Source: Bradyrhizobium sp. AZCC 1693
GTDB taxonomy: Bacteria; Pseudomonadota; Alphaproteobacteria; Rhizobiales; Xanthobacteraceae
DNA length: 64,000 nucleotides
Assembly (NCBI RefSeq): GCF_036924745.1
Contig: NZ_JAZHSD010000001.1
Coordinates: 930,001 to 994,000, forward strand
Direction of reading: 5' to 3'
Shown: positions 16,915 to 25,619 of the stretch, piece after piece
Numbering within the stretch: position 1 is the stretch's first letter
Layout of the letters: each line of letters begins with the position of its first letter
Translations under genes and position numbers: made by a program
The notes under the pieces: model-generated
What the model was told of the DNA's origin: nothing
Seen by the model: the letters and a program-made list of their open reading frames with translations, nothing else
Databases searched by the model: none

Positions 16915-17649
16915 ATGGACCAGACCACAGAGCCAGATTCCGCACCCGCGACCAGCCGAATGCGGACCGCAGCGTTCGCCGTGCATATCTTCACGGCGAT
17001 GGGCGCGGGCGTCGCGTTGCTGGCGATGCTGGAGGCCGTGCGCGAACACTGGGCCAACATGTTCGGCTGGCTCGGCGTCGCCCTGATCATCGATGCGATC
17101 GACGGCCCGCTGGCGCGCAGGCTGGATGTCGTGCGGCTGCAGCCGAACTGGTCGGGCGAGGTGCTCGATCTCGTGGTCGATTTCGTGACCTACGTATTCG
17201 TTCCGGCCTATGCCATCACCGCGAGCGGGATGCTGCTGCCGGTGGCGGCGCCGCTGCTCGGCATCGGCATCGTGGTGTCGAGCGCGCTCTATTTTGCGGA
17301 CCGGCGTATGAAGGCGTCGGACAATCATTTCCGCGGCTTTCCGGCGCTATGGAACGTGGCCGCGTTCTACTTGTTCTTGCTGCACTTGCCGCCTGCGCTT
17401 TCCAGCCTTGGCATCGCCGTTCTGATCGCGCTGACGTTCGCGCCGTTTCACGTGCTGCATCCGATCCGCGTCGTTCGGCTGCGCTGGCTCACCCTGTGGC
17501 TGCTTGGTGCCTGGGCCGTTCTTGCGATCTACACGCTCGTCTACGACTTCAACGTAGCCGCTCCTATCATCGCCGGGCTCTGCGCCATCGCCGCCTATAT
17601 CGTCGGCAGTGACGCGGCGATCCGGCTCATAAAGTCATTCAAGGCATGA
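16915..17649 (+). CDS. pcs: phosphatidylcholine synthase
   Basis: Pcs condenses CDP-diacylglycerol with choline to give phosphatidylcholine, the major methylation-independent route in rhizobia. The 244-residue membrane protein has the CDP-alcohol phosphatidyltransferase motif starting DAIDGPLARRLD and ending with the spaced aspartates of GEVLDLVVDFVTY. The wider spacing and VDFVTY are characteristic of Pcs. About eight hydrophobic segments follow the family topology. ATG at 16915 is used; an in-frame ATG at 16876 is possible, and neither has a clear Shine-Dalgarno at good spacing. Its stop overlaps the terC start (ATGA). Confidence 0.92.
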   Translation: MDQTTEPDSAPATSRMRTAAFAVHIFTAMGAGVALLAMLEAVREHWANMFGWLGVALIIDAIDGPLARRLDVVRLQPNWSGEVLDLVVDFVTYVFVPAYAITASGMLLPVAAPLLGIGIVVSSALYFADRRMKASDNHFRGFPALWNVAAFYLFLLHLPPALSSLGIAVLIALTFAPFHVLHPIRVVRLRWLTLWLLGAWAVLAIYTLVYDFNVAAPIIAGLCAIAAYIVGSDAAIRLIKSFKA

Positions 17650-18371
17650 TGGAATTGCTTACAAGCCCGGAAGCCTGGGCGGCGCTGCTGACATTGACAG
17701 CGCTTGAAATCGTGCTCGGCATCGACAACGTCATTTTCATTTCGGTGATCGTCTCGCGCATTCCTCCCGCGCAGGCCAAACGCGCACGCCAGATCGGCCT
17801 GCTGCTGGCGCTGGTGTTCCGCATCGTCCTGCTCAGCGTGCTGGTGTGGCTGATCGGCCTGACGGAGCCCGTCATCGCGGTGAGAGACATCGAATTTTCG
17901 TGGCGCGACATCATCCTGATCGGCGGCGGCCTGTTCCTGATCGCCAAGGCGACACACGAAATCCATGGCGAAGTCGAGGCCCGCGAAGCGGGAGACGACG
18001 GCGCGCCGAGCGCGAGCGTGTTCTTCTGGGCGATCATGCAGATCATCGTCATCGACATGGTGTTTTCGCTGGACTCGATCATCACGGCGATTGGTATGGC
18101 GCAGGACCTGGAAATCATGATCGCCGCCGTCGTGATCGCCTGCGTGATCATGTACGTCTCGTCGGGCCCGGTGGCAAAGTTCGTGGCCAATCACCCGACC
18201 ACCAAGATGCTGGCCTTGGCGTTCCTGGTGCTGATCGGGGTGGCGCTGGTCGCCGATGGATTCAAATTCCATATCCCGCGCGGCTACATCTATTTTGCCA
18301 TGTTGTTCGCGGCCGCGGTTGAACTGTTCAATGTGCTCGCCAGACGCAACCGAAGGAAGGCCGCCAGATAA
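17646..18371 (+). CDS. TerC family integral membrane protein
   Basis: The protein has 241 residues and the TerC fold, with repeated acidic helix motifs EIVLGIDNVIFISVIVSRIP and IIVIDMVFSLDSIITAIGMA. Family members of the YkoY/Alx type are linked to Mn2+ export and metalation of exported proteins; TerC itself to tellurite resistance. The start overlaps the pcs stop, giving a two-gene operon. A second ATG follows immediately, so the protein begins with one or two methionines. Confidence 0.9.
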   Translation: MMELLTSPEAWAALLTLTALEIVLGIDNVIFISVIVSRIPPAQAKRARQIGLLLALVFRIVLLSVLVWLIGLTEPVIAVRDIEFSWRDIILIGGGLFLIAKATHEIHGEVEAREAGDDGAPSASVFFWAIMQIIVIDMVFSLDSIITAIGMAQDLEIMIAAVVIACVIMYVSSGPVAKFVANHPTTKMLALAFLVLIGVALVADGFKFHIPRGYIYFAMLFAAAVELFNVLARRNRRKAAR

Positions 18372-18466
18372 CCGGTTTGAACCGATCAGTTGACAAGGCG
18401 TCGGCAATGGCTTTCGTTTCGCATCCAAGTTGGGTGCCTGAGTAAATACCGGAGGGAGAGACTGTC

Positions 18467-19441
18467 ATGACCAAGGCCGTGCGCGTGCACAAGGTAGGGG
18501 GTCCGGAAGCCCTGGTGTATGAGGACGTGGACGTGGCGGCGCCCGGACCGGGCGAGGTCCGCATCCGCCAGCATGCCGTCGGCCTGAATTTCATCGACGT
18601 CTACTTCCGCACCGGCCTCTACAAGGCGCCGGGGCTGCCGTTCATCGCCGGCAACGAGGCGGCCGGCGAGGTCGTGGCCGTCGGGCCGGGCGTCACCAAT
18701 TTTCACCCCGGCGACCGCGCCGCCTACTATTTCACGCTTGGCGGCTACGCCAGCGAGCGGGTGATCCCGGCGGACAAGCTGGTCAAGCTGCCCGACCACA
18801 TCACCTATGAGCAGGGCGCGGTGCTGATGCTCAAGGGGCTGACGGTCTGGTACCTCCTGCACAAGACCTTCAAGGTCGAGCCCGGCCATCGCGTGCTGAT
18901 CCATGCCGCCGCTGGAGGCATTGGGCTACTGGCCTGCCAGTGGGCAAAGGCGCTCGGCGCGCATGTGATCGGCACCGTAGGCTCCAAGGCGAAGGCCGAT
19001 CTCGCGCTCGCCAATGGCTGCGACCACGTCATCCTCTACAACGAGGAAGATTTTGTCGCGCGGGTGAAGCAGATCAGCCGCAACGAACTCTGCGATGTCG
19101 TCTATGACGGCGTCGGCAAGACCACCTTCCCGGGCTCGCTGTCGTGCCTTAGGCCTCGCGGCCTGTTCGTGAGTTTTGGCAACGCCTCCGGCCCGGTGCC
19201 GCCATTCCCGCTCACTGAGCTCAACAATCACGGCTCGCTGTTCGCGACGCGGCCGAAGCTCAACGACTATGTCTCTACCCGCAAGGAACTGCTTGAAGGC
19301 GCCGACACGCTGTTCGCCGCCGTGATCAATGGCAAGCTTCATGTGCCGATCAACCACGCCTATGCGCTGAAGGATGCCGCCAAGGCGCATATCGAACTCG
19401 AGAGCCGGGCGACGACGGGGGCGGCGATTCTGCGGCCTTAG
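18467..19441 (+). CDS. NADPH:quinone oxidoreductase (zeta-crystallin type)
   Basis: This 324-residue member of the medium-chain reductase superfamily lacks the zinc-binding cysteines. It has GNEAAGEVVAVGPGV, the nucleotide-binding motif AAAGGIGLLACQWAKALGA, and VVYDGVGKTTF typical of quinone oxidoreductase (Qor). It would reduce quinones with NADPH. A GGAGGGAGAG ribosome-binding site precedes the start. It is a single gene, followed by a palindromic repeat. Confidence 0.9.
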   Translation: MTKAVRVHKVGGPEALVYEDVDVAAPGPGEVRIRQHAVGLNFIDVYFRTGLYKAPGLPFIAGNEAAGEVVAVGPGVTNFHPGDRAAYYFTLGGYASERVIPADKLVKLPDHITYEQGAVLMLKGLTVWYLLHKTFKVEPGHRVLIHAAAGGIGLLACQWAKALGAHVIGTVGSKAKADLALANGCDHVILYNEEDFVARVKQISRNELCDVVYDGVGKTTFPGSLSCLRPRGLFVSFGNASGPVPPFPLTELNNHGSLFATRPKLNDYVSTRKELLEGADTLFAAVINGKLHVPINHAYALKDAAKAHIELESRATTGAAILRP

Positions 19442-19468
19442 TTTCTACACTAGATCGCACCTCAGACT

Positions 19469-19554
19469 CGTCATGCCCGGCCTTGTGCCGGCCATCCACG
19501 TCTTGCAGCAGCGTAAAGAAAGACGTGGATGGCCGGGACGAGCCCGGCCATGAC
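19469..19554. repeat. palindromic intergenic repeat, 86 bp
   Basis: CGTCATGCCCGGCC..GCCGGCCATCCACGTCTT is followed by its near-perfect inverse AAGACGTGGATGGCCGG..CCGGCCATGACG. It sits between the convergent qor and aminotransferase genes and could act as a bidirectional transcription barrier. It belongs to the same group as the elements at 956-1065 and 4158-4229. Confidence 0.85.
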
Positions 19555-19571
19555 GAAATCCGACAGATGAA

Positions 19572-20768
19572 TTACGCCACCCGTCTCGCAGCTCCTGCCT
19601 TCACCAAAATCGCATCCAGGCAATCGATCATCAGCGATATCTCCTCGCGCGTGACGTTGAGCGCCGGCATGAAGCGGAGCGCATCGGGCTGCGGCGAGTT
19701 GATAAGCACGCCGTCCGCCAGCGCCTCGGCCACGATCGCGGCGCCGATCGGCAGTTTCAGATCGAGCGCCAGCAGCAGCCCGCGGCCACGGACTTCGCCA
19801 AGACCATGCCGCGCGGACAGTTTTTGCAGTTCGCTTTCCAGAAACAGGCCGGCATCCGCGGTCGCTTTCAGGAATTCCGGCTTGGATACATGCTCGAGAA
19901 CGGCAAGCCCGGCGGCGCACATCAACGGATTGCCGTTGAAGGTGCCGCCCTGGTCGCCGTGTTCGAAGCACGACGCATGCTCCGTCGCGAGCAGGGCGGC
20001 CAGCGGCACGCCGCCGCCGATGCCCTTGCCGAGCGTCATGATGTCGGGCTCGATGCCGGCATGCTCGTAGTGGAATAGCTTGCCGGTGCGGCCCATGCCG
20101 GTCTGGATCTCGTCGACGATCAGCAGCAGGCCGTGCTCTTTCGTCAGCGCGCGCAGCTCCGTCATGAACTGATCGGTCGCCGGCCAGACGCCGGCTTCGC
20201 CCTGGATCGGCTCCAACATCACGGCAACCGTGTTGTCCGAGATCAGCGCCTTCACTGAATCGAGGTCGTTGAGCTTGGCTTTGCGGAAGCCTGATACTTT
20301 CGGCTCGAACAGCGGCTCGAACGCTTTTTTGCCCGACGCCGACATGGTGGCGAGCGTGCGGCCGTGAAAGCCGCCCTCGAAGGTGATGATTTCGAACGCG
20401 CCGTTCTTGTATTTGGCGCCGTATTTTCGCGCGAGCTTGATGGCGCCTTCATTGGCTTCCGCGCCGGAGTTGGCGAAGAAGACCTGATCGAAGCAGCTTT
20501 TTTCGACCAGCGCCTGCGCCAGCTTGAGGCTCGGACCGTTGTAGAAGGCGGGGCTTGGTGTCAGCAGCAGCTTGGCTTGCGCGGCGAGCGCTTCTGCAAC
20601 GGCAGGCGGCGAATGGCCTAGCGCGTTGACGGCCCAGCCCTGCACGAAGTCGAGATAGCGCTTGCGGGAGTCGTCCCAGAGATAGGAGCCCGCACCGCGG
20701 ACGAACACCACCGGCGGGCGAGCGGTAATCTCCATCAGCGCGTCGAACGGATGGGTGGCGTCAGTCAT
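19572..20768 (-). CDS. class III aminotransferase, acetylornithine aminotransferase-like
   Basis: The 398-residue pyridoxal-phosphate enzyme has ArgD-type features: [39 protein letters not shown], the cofactor aspartate in [15 protein letters not shown], and the Schiff-base lysine in [19 protein letters not shown]. ArgD converts N-acetylglutamate semialdehyde to acetylornithine in arginine synthesis. The start at 20768 (MTDATHPF) is preceded by AGAGGAGA. The frame is open further upstream, but that would translate the hairpin at 20813-20842. The Arg-rich leader ORF upstream supports a link to arginine. A related omega-aminotransferase role is still possible. Confidence 0.8.
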   Translation of the reverse strand: MTDATHPFDALMEITARPPVVFVRGAGSYLWDDSRKRYLDFVQGWAVNALGHSPPAVAEALAAQAKLLLTPSPAFYNGPSLKLAQALVEKSCFDQVFFANSGAEANEGAIKLARKYGAKYKNGAFEIITFEGGFHGRTLATMSASGKKAFEPLFEPKVSGFRKAKLNDLDSVKALISDNTVAVMLEPIQGEAGVWPATDQFMTELRALTKEHGLLLIVDEIQTGMGRTGKLFHYEHAGIEPDIMTLGKGIGGGVPLAALLATEHASCFEHGDQGGTFNGNPLMCAAGLAVLEHVSKPEFLKATADAGLFLESELQKLSARHGLGEVRGRGLLLALDLKLPIGAAIVAEALADGVLINSPQPDALRFMPALNVTREEISLMIDCLDAILVKAGAARRVA

Positions 20769-20812
20769 GTCGATCTCCTCTGGGGTTTTGGAAGGGGCAG
20801 GCCGAAACGCAA

Positions 20813-20842
20813 GAAGGCCGCACTTTTGAGGGTGCGGCCTTC
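20813..20842 (-). promoter_or_regulatory. strong hairpin between Arg-rich leader ORF and aminotransferase (candidate attenuator)
   Basis: On the minus strand an 11-bp perfect stem, GAAGGCCGCAC with GTGCGGCCTTC, encloses an eight-base loop. It is followed by TTGCGTTTCGG, a weak U-rich stretch rather than a full U-tract. It starts 26 nt after the leader stop codon and ends 44 nt before the aminotransferase start. The placement is that of a transcription attenuator. Confidence 0.6.
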
Positions 20843-20868
20843 TCGAAAACTTGGCTGAAACTAGCTGA

Positions 20869-20955
20869 TCAGCGTTGTCGTCGGACACGGCGCAACCCAT
20901 CGTCGCTGGAGCGACGACGCAGGCAGGCGCGGCGGTTGGTCCGGTTCAGTTTCAT
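20869..20955 (-). CDS. Arg-rich leader peptide, 28 residues
   Basis: The ORF begins [15 protein letters not shown] and ends RRVRRQR before TGA. Eleven of its 28 residues are arginine. It lies upstream of a strong hairpin and the ArgD-like aminotransferase gene. A good promoter (-35 TTGACA, -10 TGTATG) predicts transcription starting only a few bases before this ATG, and no Shine-Dalgarno is present. The mRNA would thus be near-leaderless, like the trpL leader of Sinorhizobium. Ribosome stalling at the arginine codons when charged tRNA-Arg is scarce would be the sensing step. This is inferred from layout only. Confidence 0.55.
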   Translation of the reverse strand: MKLNRTNRRACLRRRSSDDGLRRVRRQR

Positions 20956-20965
20956 GGCGATGGCC

Positions 20966-20993
20966 CATACAGCCGAACGGTGGGCCATGTCAA
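20966..20993 (-). promoter_or_regulatory. predicted housekeeping promoter for leader peptide and aminotransferase
   Basis: On the minus strand TTGACA (20993-20988) and TGTATG (20971-20966) are separated by 16 bp. The -35 is embedded in CTTGAC, the alphaproteobacterial form. The expected start site near 20959 is about four bases before the leader ATG. Confidence 0.5.
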
Positions 20994-21098
20994 GGGCGCT
21001 GGCCTTCGGCATCTGCCCCGTGAAGGTGTAACCTTGCTCTCGGTTATCAATCCGATAACGTCGTCGGCGTACTGAAGTATGTTGTATCAGAGGCGCCG

Positions 21099-22045
21099 TT
21101 GGTTGAATCGATTCAGTTTCAAAAGGTTTGCTCGACACCAAGTCTCTCGGGCTTTTCGCTGGTCACGACGGCGGTGGCTGAAGATCAATCGCTCCTGTTT
21201 CTTTTTGTCGAGGTTTCCGGAAGCAGTTCCGTCGTTGAGACATTTCAGCATGGCGTTGGCATTTTTCCGCGCGCAAAGATGGAAGTCCCGAAGCGATTTT
21301 GCCTGCAGCGCATGAGCGGTGGCTCGTTGCGGTCGATTGATCTTCCCCTGCTCGACGTCACTTTCCCTCGGGTCGATACCTTTCCCGACGGACGAATTCT
21401 TCTTGCGAGCCCCAGATGTTCGTGGCGTGCCGAACACGACTACGACCTGAATGGCATCATCTTCGATCCGGGCACCGGCCGATCCAGGCGCGTGCTTCTC
21501 GGTGACGGCATCGACAGTATGCAGATCGATCGCCTTGGCCGAATCTGGGTCTCCTACATCGACGAAGGCATTTTCGGCAATTTCGGCTGGGGAACTCCAG
21601 GACCGCCGCCGGTCGGCTCAAGCGGGCTGGCGTGCTTTTCTGCGTCTGGCGAAAAGCTCTGGGAGTTTCCAAGAAGTACGGGCTACGACATTACGGATTG
21701 CTACGCGCTCAACGTGTCAGGCTCAGAAGCGGCCATCTTCTTCTACACGGACTTTCCGATCTGCAGGATCAGCGGGGACTATCGCTTGAGCTTCTGGAAG
21801 ACAGATCTGCAAGGCTGTCACGCATTCGCGCTTTCCGAAACGGAGGCTTTTTTTCTGGCCAGTACAAGGAGCCGCCCGACCTTGCGCATATTGGCAGGCT
21901 AGTCGCGGGCGAGCTTAAGGAAACCCGGCGAATACGTCTCTTGATGCCAGACGGCTCCAGTCGATCGGGAGGACGATTGCAGGGAAGGGGCAGGCACCTC
22001 TACCACTTCGATGCCGAGAATGTTTGTTGTGTGAGCTTGGATTAA
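21099..22045 (+). pseudogene. hypothetical protein, frameshifted at a T7 tract
   Basis: The first frame starts at TTG 21099 and stops at TAG 21902. It encodes a beta-rich protein with repeated motifs such as VDTFPDGRILLA and IDSMQIDRLGRIWVSY, suggesting a beta-propeller-like fold. The function is unknown. At 21848-21854 lies a run of seven T. Adding one T joins residue ~250 (..SETEAFF) to SGQYKEPPDLAHIGRLVAGE, an apparently coding frame that runs to 22045. The original protein would be about 315 residues. The gap could be a true inactivating deletion, programmed slippage or a sequencing error. Codon use and GC are lower than in neighbouring genes. Confidence 0.6.
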
Positions 22046-22074
22046 CCGCGTGTTCAGCCGGTCACTCAAACGCG

Positions 22075-23400
22075 TCAAAACCCCGCGACGCTGCCGTGCA
22101 GGTCGTATTGATCGGCGCGTTCGATCTTCGCGGTGACGATCTCGCCAACCTTCAGCGGGCGGCGGCTGGAAAGATAGACCGCGCCGTCGATCTGCGGCGC
22201 GTCGGCTTTTGAACGACCCTTTGCGACGGTCGGGCCGACTTCGTCGATGATGATCTGCTGCCTGGTGCCGACCTTGCGCTTGAGACGCCGCGCCGAGACT
22301 TTCTGCTGCCGCGCCATCAGCGCGTTCCAGCGCTCCTGTTTGACTTCTTCGGGCACAGCGTTGCCGATGGCATTGGAAGCCGCACCCGCGACCGGCTCGT
22401 ATTTGAAGCAACCGAGACGATCGATCTCGGCTTCTTCGAGCCAGTCGAGCAAATAGGCAAAGTCGGAATCGGTTTCGCCGGGGAAGCCGACGATGAAGGT
22501 CGAGCGCAACGTCAAATCAGGACATTCCTCGCGCCACTTCTGGATCCGCACCAGCGTCTTTTCCTGCGCGGCCGGACGTTTCATGGCCTTGAGGACGTCC
22601 GGGCTTGCATGCTGAAAGGGGATATCGAGATAGGGCAGAATCTTGCCCTCGGTCATCAGACCGATGACTTCGTCGACATGCGGGTAGGGGTAGACATACT
22701 GCAGCCGCACCCAGGCGCCGAGTTCGCCGAGTTCCCTGGCGAGGTCGGAGAATTTGGCGCGGACCTGGCGATCCTTCCAGGGGCTGTCGGCATATTTGAT
22801 GTCGACGCCATAGGCCGAGGTGTCCTGCGAGATGACCAGCAGTTCCTTGACGCCGGCACTGACCAGCCTTTCCGCCTCGCGCAGCACGTCGTTGGCCGGG
22901 CGCGACACCAGGTCGCCGCGCAGCTTTGGAATGATGCAGAAGCTGCAGCGGTTGTTGCAGCCCTCGGAAATCTTCAGGTAAGCATAGTGCCGCGGCGTCA
23001 GCTTGACGCCCTGCGGCGGCACCAGATCGAGATGCGGGTTATGAACCGGCGGCAGCGCCCGGTGCACCGCCTCCAGCACGCTCTCATATTGCTGCGGGCC
23101 CGTGATCGACAACACGCCGGGATACGCCGCCTCGATCTGCTCGGGTTCCGCGCCCATGCAGCCGGTGACGATGACCTTGCCGTTCTCCGCCATCGCCTCG
23201 CCGATGGCGCCGAGCGATTCCTGCTTGGCGCTGTCGAGGAAGCCGCAGGTGTTGACGATCACGATATCGGCGCCGTCATGCTTGCGCGCGAGCTCATAAC
23301 CTTCGGCGCGCAGCCGGGTGATAATGCGCTCGGAATCCACCAGCGCCTTGGGGCACCCAAGCGAAACAAAGCTGACTTTGGGCGCAGCGGCCTGTTGCAT
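22075..23400 (-). CDS. rimO: ribosomal protein uS12 methylthiotransferase RimO
   Basis: RimO adds a methylthio group to Asp88 of ribosomal protein S12. This 441-residue radical-SAM enzyme has an N-terminal MTTase domain ([35 protein letters not shown] supplying three cluster cysteines), the radical-SAM motif CNNRCSFC, and a C-terminal TRAM domain ([19 protein letters not shown]). ATG at 23400 ([16 protein letters not shown]) gives the normal length. The longer open frame to 23544 overlaps the divergent nasT start and is not used. Confidence 0.96.
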   Translation of the reverse strand: MQQAAAPKVSFVSLGCPKALVDSERIITRLRAEGYELARKHDGADIVIVNTCGFLDSAKQESLGAIGEAMAENGKVIVTGCMGAEPEQIEAAYPGVLSITGPQQYESVLEAVHRALPPVHNPHLDLVPPQGVKLTPRHYAYLKISEGCNNRCSFCIIPKLRGDLVSRPANDVLREAERLVSAGVKELLVISQDTSAYGVDIKYADSPWKDRQVRAKFSDLARELGELGAWVRLQYVYPYPHVDEVIGLMTEGKILPYLDIPFQHASPDVLKAMKRPAAQEKTLVRIQKWREECPDLTLRSTFIVGFPGETDSDFAYLLDWLEEAEIDRLGCFKYEPVAGAASNAIGNAVPEEVKQERWNALMARQQKVSARRLKRKVGTRQQIIIDEVGPTVAKGRSKADAPQIDGAVYLSSRRPLKVGEIVTAKIERADQYDLHGSVAGF

Positions 23401-23512
23401 ATCTAATCTGCCTGATTGATACGCACGAACTAGTCCCAATTGCCCACAATTACAAGGCTTTGCCCGGGCCTCTGACGTGCTATGGATGCCCGGCCGGGTT
23501 AAGAGTTGATCG

Positions 23513-24103
23513 ATGAGCGCTGAGTCGTCGCCGAAAATCGTCATTGTCGACGAAAGCCCGATCCGGGCCGCGATCCTGGAAGAGGGATTGCGGGAGGCCG
23601 GCTTTACCGGCGTCGTGCATATCAGCGAAATGCAGAGCCTGCTGGCGCGGATCTATGCGCTCGACCCCGACGTGATCCTGATCGATCTGGAAAACCCCAG
23701 CCGCGACGTGCTGGAACAGATGTTCCAGGTCAGCCGCGCGGTGCGGCGGCCGATCGCCATGTTCGTCGACCAGAGCGATGCGGCCTCGATTCAGGCCTCC
23801 GTCGACGCCGGCGTTTCCGCCTATATCGTCGATGGCCTGAAGAAGGAGCGGATCAAGCCGATCCTCGACCTCTGTATCTCCCGCTTCAACGCCTTCTCGA
23901 AGCTGCAGGACGAACTCGACCGCACCAAGTCAGCGCTCGAGGAACGCAAGGTCATCGACCGCGCCAAGGGCATCCTGATGAAGGTGAAGGGCCTCACCGA
24001 AGACGAGGCCTATGTGCTCATGCGCTCCACGGCGATGCGCGAGAAAAAGAAGATCGGAGAGATCGCGCAGTCGATCCTGACCGCCTCGGAGCTGCTGAAA
24101 TGA
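23513..24103 (+). CDS. nasT: ANTAR-domain response regulator NasT
   Basis: NasT is a nitrate/nitrite-responsive antiterminator. This 196-residue protein has an N-terminal receiver-like domain ([15 protein letters not shown]; acceptor position [13 protein letters not shown]). Its C-terminal ANTAR RNA-binding domain (about residues 125-190) shows the family pattern [30 protein letters not shown]. In Paracoccus and Bradyrhizobium NasT binds the nas leader RNA and is held inactive by NasS until nitrate or nitrite is present. It overlaps nasS by four bases, which fits this partner-switch pair. Confidence 0.93.
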   Translation: MSAESSPKIVIVDESPIRAAILEEGLREAGFTGVVHISEMQSLLARIYALDPDVILIDLENPSRDVLEQMFQVSRAVRRPIAMFVDQSDAASIQASVDAGVSAYIVDGLKKERIKPILDLCISRFNAFSKLQDELDRTKSALEERKVIDRAKGILMKVKGLTEDEAYVLMRSTAMREKKKIGEIAQSILTASELLK

Positions 24104-25266
24104 CGACACCGCTGCATATCGGCTTCATTCCGCTGGTCGACGCCGCCGCGCTGATCATCGCCGTCGACAAGGGCTTTGCGGCAGCCGAAGGGCTCGACGT
24201 TAAGCTGGTGCGGGAGGTGTCGTGGTCCAATGTCCGCGACAAGCTCAATATCGGCCTGTTCGACGCGGCGCATTTGCTGGCGCCGGTAGCGATTGCGTCG
24301 AGTCTCGGGCTTGGACACGTCAAGGTGCCGATAGTGGCGCCGTTCAATCTCGGCCTCAACGGCAACGCGATCACGGTATCGCCGGCGTTGCATGCGGCAA
24401 TCATGGGCGAGATCGAGGGCGATGCCGTCGATCCCATGGCCACCGCGCTGGCGCTCGCGCGCGTCGTGGCCATCAGGCGCAAGAGCGGGGCGGAACCGCT
24501 GACTTTTGGCATGACGTTCCCGTTTTCCACCCACAATTACCAGCTTCGGTTCTGGATGGCGGCAGGCGGGGTCGATCCCGACGAGGACGTTCGCCTGGTG
24601 GTGCTGCCGCCGCCCTACATGGTGGACAGCCTCGCCAACGGCCATGTGGATGCGTTCTGCGTCGGCGCGCCCTGGAATTCCGTCGCGGTCGACCTCGGCG
24701 TCGGCCAGATCCTGCATTTCGTCTCGGATATCCTGGTGCGCGCGGCAGAGAAGGTTCTCGCGGTCAGGCAAAGCTGGTCGGAAAAGAATGCGGACGTGCT
24801 GGCTGCCCTGGTCCGGGCGGCGTCCCACGCCGCCGAATATATCGAGGATCCCGGAAACCGCGCCGAGACCGCGCATGTCCTGGCGCGGCCGGACCGGATC
24901 GGCGTCGGCGCCGAGGTGATCCAGCGCACCCTCGACGGCCGGCTGAAGATTTCACCCGATGGTCAGCGGCGCGAAAGCGGCCGCTATCTCCTGGTCGGGC
25001 GCGAGGGCGCGGGTCGGCCCGATCCCGCTCAGGCCGCCTGGCTTTACGCGCAGATGGTCCGCTGGGGGCAGACGGCGATGCGGCCAGACGCGCTCCGAAC
25101 CGCGATGGGCGTCTTCAGGCCGGACCTCTACGACGCCGCCATGGGGCATCAGGGCAAGGCTCCCAGCGCTTCCGACGCCATCGGCGCCTTTGCCGGTCCC
25201 GCGTTTGACCCTGGCGACATCTCCGGCCATCTGGCGGCATTTCAGATCGGCCGCTGGAAACCCTGA
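24100..25266 (+). CDS. nasS: nitrate-sensing protein NasS (NrtA/CmpA-like, cytoplasmic)
   Basis: The 388-residue protein resembles the nitrate-binding components NrtA/CmpA, with HIGFIPLVDAAALIIAVDKGFAAAEGLDV, FGMTFPFSTHNYQLRFWMAAGG and VDAFCVGAPWNS. It has no signal peptide or lipobox, so it is the cytoplasmic sensor NasS, which releases NasT on binding nitrate or nitrite. It overlaps nasT by ATGA. The sigma54-type promoter and leader RNA of the reductase genes follow directly. Confidence 0.9.
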   Translation: MTTPLHIGFIPLVDAAALIIAVDKGFAAAEGLDVKLVREVSWSNVRDKLNIGLFDAAHLLAPVAIASSLGLGHVKVPIVAPFNLGLNGNAITVSPALHAAIMGEIEGDAVDPMATALALARVVAIRRKSGAEPLTFGMTFPFSTHNYQLRFWMAAGGVDPDEDVRLVVLPPPYMVDSLANGHVDAFCVGAPWNSVAVDLGVGQILHFVSDILVRAAEKVLAVRQSWSEKNADVLAALVRAASHAAEYIEDPGNRAETAHVLARPDRIGVGAEVIQRTLDGRLKISPDGQRRESGRYLLVGREGAGRPDPAQAAWLYAQMVRWGQTAMRPDALRTAMGVFRPDLYDAAMGHQGKAPSASDAIGAFAGPAFDPGDISGHLAAFQIGRWKP

Positions 25267-25419
25267 CAGGGGTTCTTCAATGAAGAAATATTGAGCACTT
25301 GTCTGCATTGCCTAAGTATTAGGCTATCTGCTTCAAGAGCAGCAGTGAAGCCAGCTTCATAATTTCGAGGCTGGGTTCATAACCAATTGAAATAAAACAA
25401 TATTGTTCGTGGCTTGGTG

Positions 25420-25435
25420 TGGCACGCAACTTGTA
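25420..25435 (+). promoter_or_regulatory. sigma54 (RpoN)-type promoter of the nitrite reductase operon
   Basis: TGGCACGCAACTTGTA matches the -24/-12 consensus TGGCACG-N4-TTGCW except for T in place of C in the TTGC element. Spacing is exact. It predicts a start site near 25446 and a leader of about 175 nt. This is the usual nitrogen-control arrangement with NtrC; no convincing NtrC site was found in the 150 bp upstream. Confidence 0.72.
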
Positions 25436-25445
25436 TGTTGCAGTG

Positions 25446-25619
25446 CGGCCGGTCGTCATGGATGCCTCTGGCCTACATCCAAGATGGATTTCCGCAGCAA
25501 CGAAGCTGGTCGGACCGCTCAATCCAGGCCCGGCCTACAAGGCCAAGCCGGTTTCCAGGCGGTCGCACCCAACTTCGTTGACGGCACTACTCGTGGCCGC
25601 AGGACCTTCGTCGCGCACC
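25446..25619 (+). promoter_or_regulatory. structured leader RNA of the nitrite reductase operon (NasT target candidate)
   Basis: The leader can form a first domain, TGCGG (25444-25448) with CCGCA (25492-25496), enclosing TGGATG/CATCCA (25459-25464 with 25476-25481). A long second domain pairs CAACGAAG (25498-25505) with CTTCGTTG (25573-25580), GACCGC (25513-25518) with GCGGTC (25559-25564), and CCGGC with GCCGG around 25530-25551. NasT/ANTAR proteins act on paired hairpins in such leaders. I did not find a clear A1-G4 hexaloop or a U-tract, so the antitermination details remain open. Confidence 0.5.

Noticed and set aside
20769..20900. N-terminal extension of the aminotransferase
   Set aside because: It would translate the 11-bp hairpin; AGAGGAGA and the family start point to 20768.
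22075..22110. Possible CRISPR or direct-repeat array anywhere in the window
   Set aside because: Only two- to four-copy tandem repeats without spacers were found; no cas genes.
25419..25619. 67-residue N-terminal extension of the siroheme reductase
   Set aside because: It would translate the sigma54-type promoter and the structured leader; family alignment starts at 25620.
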